A program made the position numbers and the translations under genes. Under the pieces are notes generated by a model. The model was not told the DNA's origin. It searched no databases and saw only the letters and a list, made by a program, of their open reading frames with translations. Below are positions 59,300 through 64,000 of a stretch of DNA of 64,000 bases, one piece after another. This DNA comes from Isoetes taiwanensis (taxonomy: Eukaryota; Streptophyta; Lycopodiopsida; Isoetales; Isoetaceae), in NCBI GenBank assembly GCA_021234155.1, contig JAJEKV010000002.1, forward strand, positions 42,271,203-42,335,202. Direction: 5' to 3'. Every line of letters begins with the position of its first letter. Within the stretch, counting starts at the first letter, position 1.

Positions 59300-59790
59300 C
59301 CTTATTCGGCCTGTCCTCGCTGGAAAATATGCCGGAAAAATTTTTGCCCGGGGCCAAATAAGGAAGGTCTCCCCAGAATCGTATACCAAAAGGCACTTAT
59401 GATTGCAGCTTGCTCTTCCTTTCTTGGACCCAGCCCAAGTGCTTCTTCTTTCGAAAAAAACGGGACCCGCTAAACAGCAGGTTTTTTCAAATCGAAAAAC
59501 ACACTCGATTCAAGTTTTCTGCTTCCGTCGGCCCCTGCCTCCGTCCCCTGCTTCCATCGGCCCCCGCCGTCCCCTTCTAACCGGCGCCACCAAGATTCCC
59601 GGTGGATAAACACCGGAAAAACAAGAAAAGGACAAAATTTCAGGGTCCCGTTTTTTTCGTCGGTGAATTTGTGTGAGCAGGGAAATTTCAGCTTGAATTT
59701 TTTCTGGCGGCGTCGGCGGGTCCACTCGGCGGCGACCCCACGTCGGCAAACAAATTCGGGGCTGAAATTTCCCTGCTCACACAAATTACA
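59300..59790. repeat. Cluster of three inverted repeats
   Basis: Pair 1: CCTTATTCGGCC (59300-59311) with GGCCAAATAAGG (59352-59363). Pair 2: CGAAAAAAACGGGACCC (59452-59468) with its exact complement GGGTCCCGTTTTTTTCG (59643-59659). Pair 3: 27 perfect bases beginning AATTTGTGTGAGCAGGGAAA (59666-59692) with the complement at 59761-59787. Open frames here are GC-rich by-products. Confidence 0.92.
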
Positions 59791-59799
59791 CCTTCCTTA

Positions 59800-60665
59800 A
59801 TTTCACCGGGTATTTTTTTCTCTATCACAGGTGTTCCTCTCCCACAGGTATTCTAATCAGTGTTGCATTGGATCTTCGCTCAGGGATATTTTTGCAGAGG
59901 CAGCCCCTGCATGTATTTTCCATCCGTTCTGGCAGGGCTATTTCGGATTCTTCTCAATTGAGCGGTTTGAGGCATATTGCTTTTGAGCAATCGGATTGGC
60001 TGGGGCCTATTCTTAACCTCTGCACTATTTTTGCATCCATCGGTGGCATCCCCACTTTTAGGGTGCTCACCTTTTTAAAAGGGATTATAAATATTAGATT
60101 TGAGTCCTTAAATTACAAGGTTTAAATAGGCCAATTTTTACTCAACAAATTTTGTTGCCTAACATTTTTTGACATTATCCCCGCATGCCCCTATAATATT
60201 CATTGTACCTAGGGTAGTTCAAACCCGTTTATTCCTCTTTTTTCTCAGATGCTCTAGCGCCCAATGGCTCGAGTCTTGCTATCCCCATATGGACTTTTGG
60301 GCCTTCTTGCACCCGCATTTTCTCCTGTCTATCTATCTTTTGCATTTTATTTTTCCGTTGGCATATCTTTTTCCTTGTTGTGGTTCCGATGCCGTCTCAA
60401 TTGTTTGCCCGCAATAATATCGTTTTATTTGAGGTTTTCATGTTGTTTCTTCAGGTGGCAAGTTTAAACATGTTTTCATGGCGAAGATTCGATTTTATTC
60501 CTAAATCATAAGGTTTTAAATAGATGCTCTTTCAAAGGCTTTTTACTCTTAGGCCTCTTTCATTCTTTCCTATATATTTGTCCTAATGTTTCACACATAT
60601 TCTTTATCTCCATATTCTCCCAAGCCATTCATTAGTACAAATCGATTATGTACCGAGATTAATCT
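59800..60665. other. Non-coding, nothing recognised
   Basis: Short frames without motif; T-rich. Confidence 0.4.
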
Positions 60666-60669
60666 CAAG

Positions 60670-62226
60670 AGGTTGTGCAACTAAGCCAGCTAGGGATGGG
60701 TAAAGGTTCTCGTATATGGTGATGGCGGCATATTTAGCAATATTGGAGTTCGACAGGGCTGCCCTTTATCTCCTACACTTTTTGGCTTGTACATTGATCA
60801 ATTGGAAGAATGGCTTGATAATCATGGCGGCGGAGGTCCACATTTGGCACACTATATCATTAGGCAACTTATGTATGCTGATGATGTTTCACTTCTGGCA
60901 CATACCGCTGCTAGTATGCAGCAACATTTACATGCTCTGCACAGTTTCTGTGAGAACACAGGTCTGCGTGTTAATCTGCAAAAGACCAAGCTTTTGGTAG
61001 TTCAATCTTCTCGTCACAATGTTCCCCTATGCACTATGATAGCGAAGTTGAAGTTGTAGATAGCTACAAGTATCTTGGTGTAGAATTGCGTAAGAACACA
61101 CTCGGGGAGCGATGTATTACCAAGCGGGTGGGCTCTTTGGATGGAAGCACTCTATGCAATGCAAAACAATTGTTTTCCTTTGAGAAATTCATGATTGGCC
61201 ACGGAAAGCCCACTTGTTTTGGGCTTTGGTAGAGCTGTTTTCTTTGTATGGTTACGAAGTGTGGGGGCACGCCATTAGTGCTAGTGCTTGGGAGAGCTTG
61301 GGCGGGTGCAAAAGTCCTTTCTCACTTACAGCCTTGGAGTTAAAAGAGCGGTGCCCTATGCTATTCTTTTACAAAGAGGCGGGTTTTGGCCTCTTCAACA
61401 TTACGCCATGAAGCGCCATCTCCACTATATCGCAAAGGTGCACCACATGGGCGATGTTAGGTATCTGTTCTTGCACTTGCCATGGTTTGAATCTCCTCGG
61501 CGTTTGAAAGCGATGTTGGAAAGAGCATTGCACTACATGGTTTTGCGTTGAACTGTGCAACGCCGCCTTGCACGATGCTTGCCGGTTCGATCACGAGCTT
61601 TTGCAACAATATCTTAATGGTCGATTTTTCTCAAAAGATATGGGGCCTTGATTACTTTGGCCCAAGTGGCCGGTCATTATCATGCACACATAAATCCCAC
61701 TTTGGCACGGGGCCCCAAGCTTATTTGCTTGCTTCATTGTCCAGGAACAAGCTTGTAGCTATTGCATCAATTCGCACGGGGTCCCACAGTCACGGATTGA
61801 GGCGGTAGATGGGGCGCCGCGAATTGCCGCGGAGAAGCGAGACTATGTGCTGTTGCCGCCATGGGTTATTGAAGATGAAAGCCATACTCTTCCGAGTTGC
61901 CCCTGCTTTTGAGATAGTCGGAATCATTTTTCGACCTTAGCATTCCATTCCACGCTTCCACAACTTCTCGGTAGCACCATCATTGCATGACTTGGCATTA
62001 TACATACTTGAGGTTCTAGATAAACGTCTGCAATTACTGAGCCCTCAGTAGTCATTATCTAAGCTTGTCTAGTATCATCATTACTGCAAAGGTTTTTCCC
62101 TTGAAAACCTTTCGAGGCAGGGGTTTTTTAATCCTAGTAGTAATGATTGTACTAGCCCATTGTATGGGTCCCATGACCTATTGGTCTTCGTGGACGTTAA
62201 AAAAACTATTCTATTCTATTCTATTC
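60670..62226 (+). mobile_element. LINE I, related to LINE D
   Basis: Plus-strand LINE starting, like LINE D, at RT motif B: IGVRQGCPLSPTLFGLYIDQ, then IIRQLMYADDVSLLAHTAAS with the catalytic YADD intact. Frameshifts follow near 61050 (YKYLGVELRK in a new frame) and 61250, and the C-terminal part is badly broken. The 3' UTR has AAAACC/GGTTTT, a perfect GACC-TATT-GGTC hairpin (62175-62186) inside GTCC...GGAC, and a (CTATT)n tail at 62206-62226. Confidence 0.9.
60787..61059 (+). pseudogene. RT motif C region of LINE I
   Basis: 90 codons beginning in motif B and including YADD, LRVNLQKTKLLVVQSS; then a stop. Nearest relative in the window is the LINE D RT (shared IDQLE.WL..HGG, HYIIRQL.YADDV). 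Confidence 0.88.
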
Positions 62227-63740
62227 ATTTCAGCACATTGGATATGGCTACAACCTTGATTTACATTATTTTCATGGCATATCGGGTGGTGATACATAGG
62301 GAGGATATCAACATAATACTCTTCATTTGGCGAGCTCTTTTAGATGTTATTGTCGATTCGTTCAGTTCTTTGAGCATGTGGTCGCTCTTAGTAATTTCTC
62401 ATTATGTGCGAGATTCGAAGTGGTGGTTTGGAAGGTATTGCGTACACCTGAGCAGTGGGTTAATTGTCGATGTCGAACATTCCAGACCTAGGCCGATTCC
62501 CTCTTATCCTCAACTTCGGCATCCTTTTCTTACTTAACTCGAAGTGACCTCGCCCTTGACCTTGGCTTGGAATGTATTTTGAACCCGATTTTTCCTTTGC
62601 CCTTGAGCGGATTTCCTTTGCCACTTTTTCTTTGTAATGTGTTATTGATGTCGAATTGTCCTTTGCTCATGAACCTACATCAAATTTTCCTTTGCCCTTT
62701 AATGTATGTTATGGATGTCGGATTGTCCTTTGGCCTTGAACTCACAACGAATTTTCCTTTGTTCCTTAGGTATTGATTTTTTCTCTGCCTTTGAACCCAC
62801 AGTGAATCTTCTTTTGCCCCTTTTCTCTTTCAATGTGATATTTGATGTTGATTTTTCAATGTCTTTGAAATCATAACACATTTTCATTTGCCATCTAAAC
62901 TATATTTGTTGGGCAAGCAGTTGATTGTCGTCATTTTTTACATATAAGTTTGGGTTTTCGGAGTCTACGGGAGCAAGATGGATGCTCCAAGTTTTCTGCA
63001 GTTCGATGCTCCAATTTTTCAAAAATTTGGTCATTGCTTTTCTCATAGGTTGTGCTACGTTGCTATAGTCTCCTAACATAGGTAAATCACGTGGTCTCTA
63101 GGTTCCATTTAAGAAAGTCTCATAGTGCGCAAGTGTTACCTTTGTTTTTTTTCTGTCATAATCCCTTATGTACCGTTCACTCCATTTTTTCATTTATCTT
63201 CATATGGTTCCGTAGACTTCTTTTGTGGCATGGAAATTATGTTTTGGGCGTCTTCTTTATTGATCTGCTTTTTCGATAGATACCTTCGCTTTTGAGAGTT
63301 CCAGCCGCATCATTCTGTAACCTTAGTCCATCGACCCATCAATATTCCTAGTCAAATTTGGCAAGTTAGGTTTTCCATTATATCCTAGGGGTAATTCTTA
63401 GAGGGAGTCCTTCTTTTCGTAGACATTGGAGATTGTTGTTCCGTACTATAGCTTGTTATTATTTTTTCAATTGTCTCAGGCTTCTGCCTCATTACATGTA
63501 TGTTGGGCATTGATATGCTAAGGCTTGAAGTTGTGGTTTAGAAGGTCAAGTATGTGCATAGACAATGGGTTCTATTGTTATCGGACATTCCGAACTTAGG
63601 CTGCTTCTCTTTTAGCCTCGATCTCGTCCTCTATTCTTAAACTTGCCTCGAATTGGTCTCAATCTCGATCTCGACATGGACTGTTTTCTTGCATGTTTGG
63701 ACATGTCCGCCATCCTGACCAATTGCCCAACTTGGTCCAA
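62227..63740. other. Unassigned with internal repeats
   Basis: Holds a diverged minisatellite (separate entry). A degenerate pair of segments at 62429-62520 and 63537-63640 shares CAATGGGTT/CAGTGGGTT and ACATTCCGAACTTAGG/ACATTCCAGACCTAGG. No gene supported. Confidence 0.4.
62560..62900 (+). repeat. Diverged minisatellite, unit about 65 bp
   Basis: Five or so loose copies of TTTTCCTTTGCCCTT, AATGTGTTATTGATGTCG and GAACCCACAACGAAT. Period and identity are approximate by eye. Confidence 0.75.
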
Positions 63741-63757
63741 TCTAGGTTTTACGTGTT

Positions 63758-63930
63758 TTTTGGGTTGCCCCCAGGGGGCAAACCCTCACTCATGTGAGTT
63801 TCTGGCATATTCTAGGTATATGCTAGAATATACCTAGGATATGCCGGTAATTGCTCCAAACCTATTGTTCCCTGTAAACTGGCAGTCAGCCGCATTCTAG
63901 ATCGCGGGTGTTTGAACCGGCTAACTGGCA
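63758..63930 (+). repeat. Palindromic dispersed repeat, copy 2
   Basis: Three palindromes in a row: TTGCCCCCAGGGGGCAA (63765-63781), ACTCATGTGAGT (63788-63799) and an 18-bp stem GGCATATTCTAGGTATAT with ATATACCTAGGATATGCC (63804-63845). Then GCTCCAAACC, CTGTAAA and CTAACTGGCAA as in copy 1 at 30466-30680. This copy keeps its stems better. Confidence 0.8.
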
Positions 63931-64000
63931 AGGCAGGCTGAAGCTCCAATTTTGCATTCCTTACTTATTTCTGTGTGTGCTCTCTAGTTGTGTGGCTCCA

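Noticed and set aside
59470-59784. Two overlapping minus-strand frames, Gly/Arg-rich
   Set aside because: They lie across the inverted-repeat cluster and owe their openness to GC-rich composition.

Overview
This is nuclear DNA of a land plant. The recognisable coding pieces (WAPL, beta-amylase, purine-synthesis PUR3, TBL acetyltransferase, ABCG/PDR transporter, BAHD acyltransferase, a plant RNI-like LRR protein, NAA38) are embryophyte proteins. They carry GT-AG introns and lie far apart among decayed transposons. The many non-LTR elements with a C-terminal CCHC knuckle and simple-sequence tails suggest a large-genome seedless plant, most likely a fern. That last step is inference; the sequence does not settle the species.

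Layout. 0.45-0.89 kb: Ty3/gypsy integrase relic. 2.65-4.64 kb: LINE A (minus). 5.5-6.42 kb: poly(A)-tailed retroposed sequence. 6.65-7.23 kb: broken exons on the minus strand. 9.8-11.0 kb: three spliceable WAPL exons (minus). 12.1-17.2 kb: tandem duplications, LINE B tail, a polypurine tract and a striking array of TCGACT/AGTCGA hairpins. 18-30 kb: an orphan exon, LINEs C, D, E and F, and a long (GA)n. 31.3 kb: a 321-bp MITE. 32.1-35.3 kb: a chimera of PUR3, beta-amylase and TBL pieces interrupted by LINE G. 36.2-39.9 kb: the one clearly intact multi-exon gene (six exons, 359 aa, RNI-like). 40.6-44.1 kb: a candidate Helitron-like unit with an intact NAA38 reading frame. 44.07-51.18 kb: a candidate foldback element with inverted arms made of AAGATTC repeats, carrying BAHD and ABCG exon pieces. 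54.0-55.0 kb: a CACTA-like end beside a decayed Helitron replicase ORF. 55.9-60 kb: duplications and nested inverted repeats. 60.7-62.2 kb: LINE I. 62.5-64 kb: a diverged minisatellite and a palindromic repeat.

How it fits together. Only the RNI-like gene and NAA38 look able to make full proteins. The rest is mostly transposon sequence and host-gene fragments that appear to have been captured, shuffled and then mutated. The most interesting feature is in the LINEs. At least seven copies from about three lineages share a 3' RNA hairpin plan (a 4-bp outer stem, then an inner GGCC/GACC-type hairpin). The outer stem covaries between lineages (GTCC/GGAC, GTCT/AGAC, GCTC/GAGC), and each copy ends in its own microsatellite instead of poly(A). 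A second candidate system is the foldback/Helitron neighbourhood at 40.6-51.2 kb, which packages host exons.
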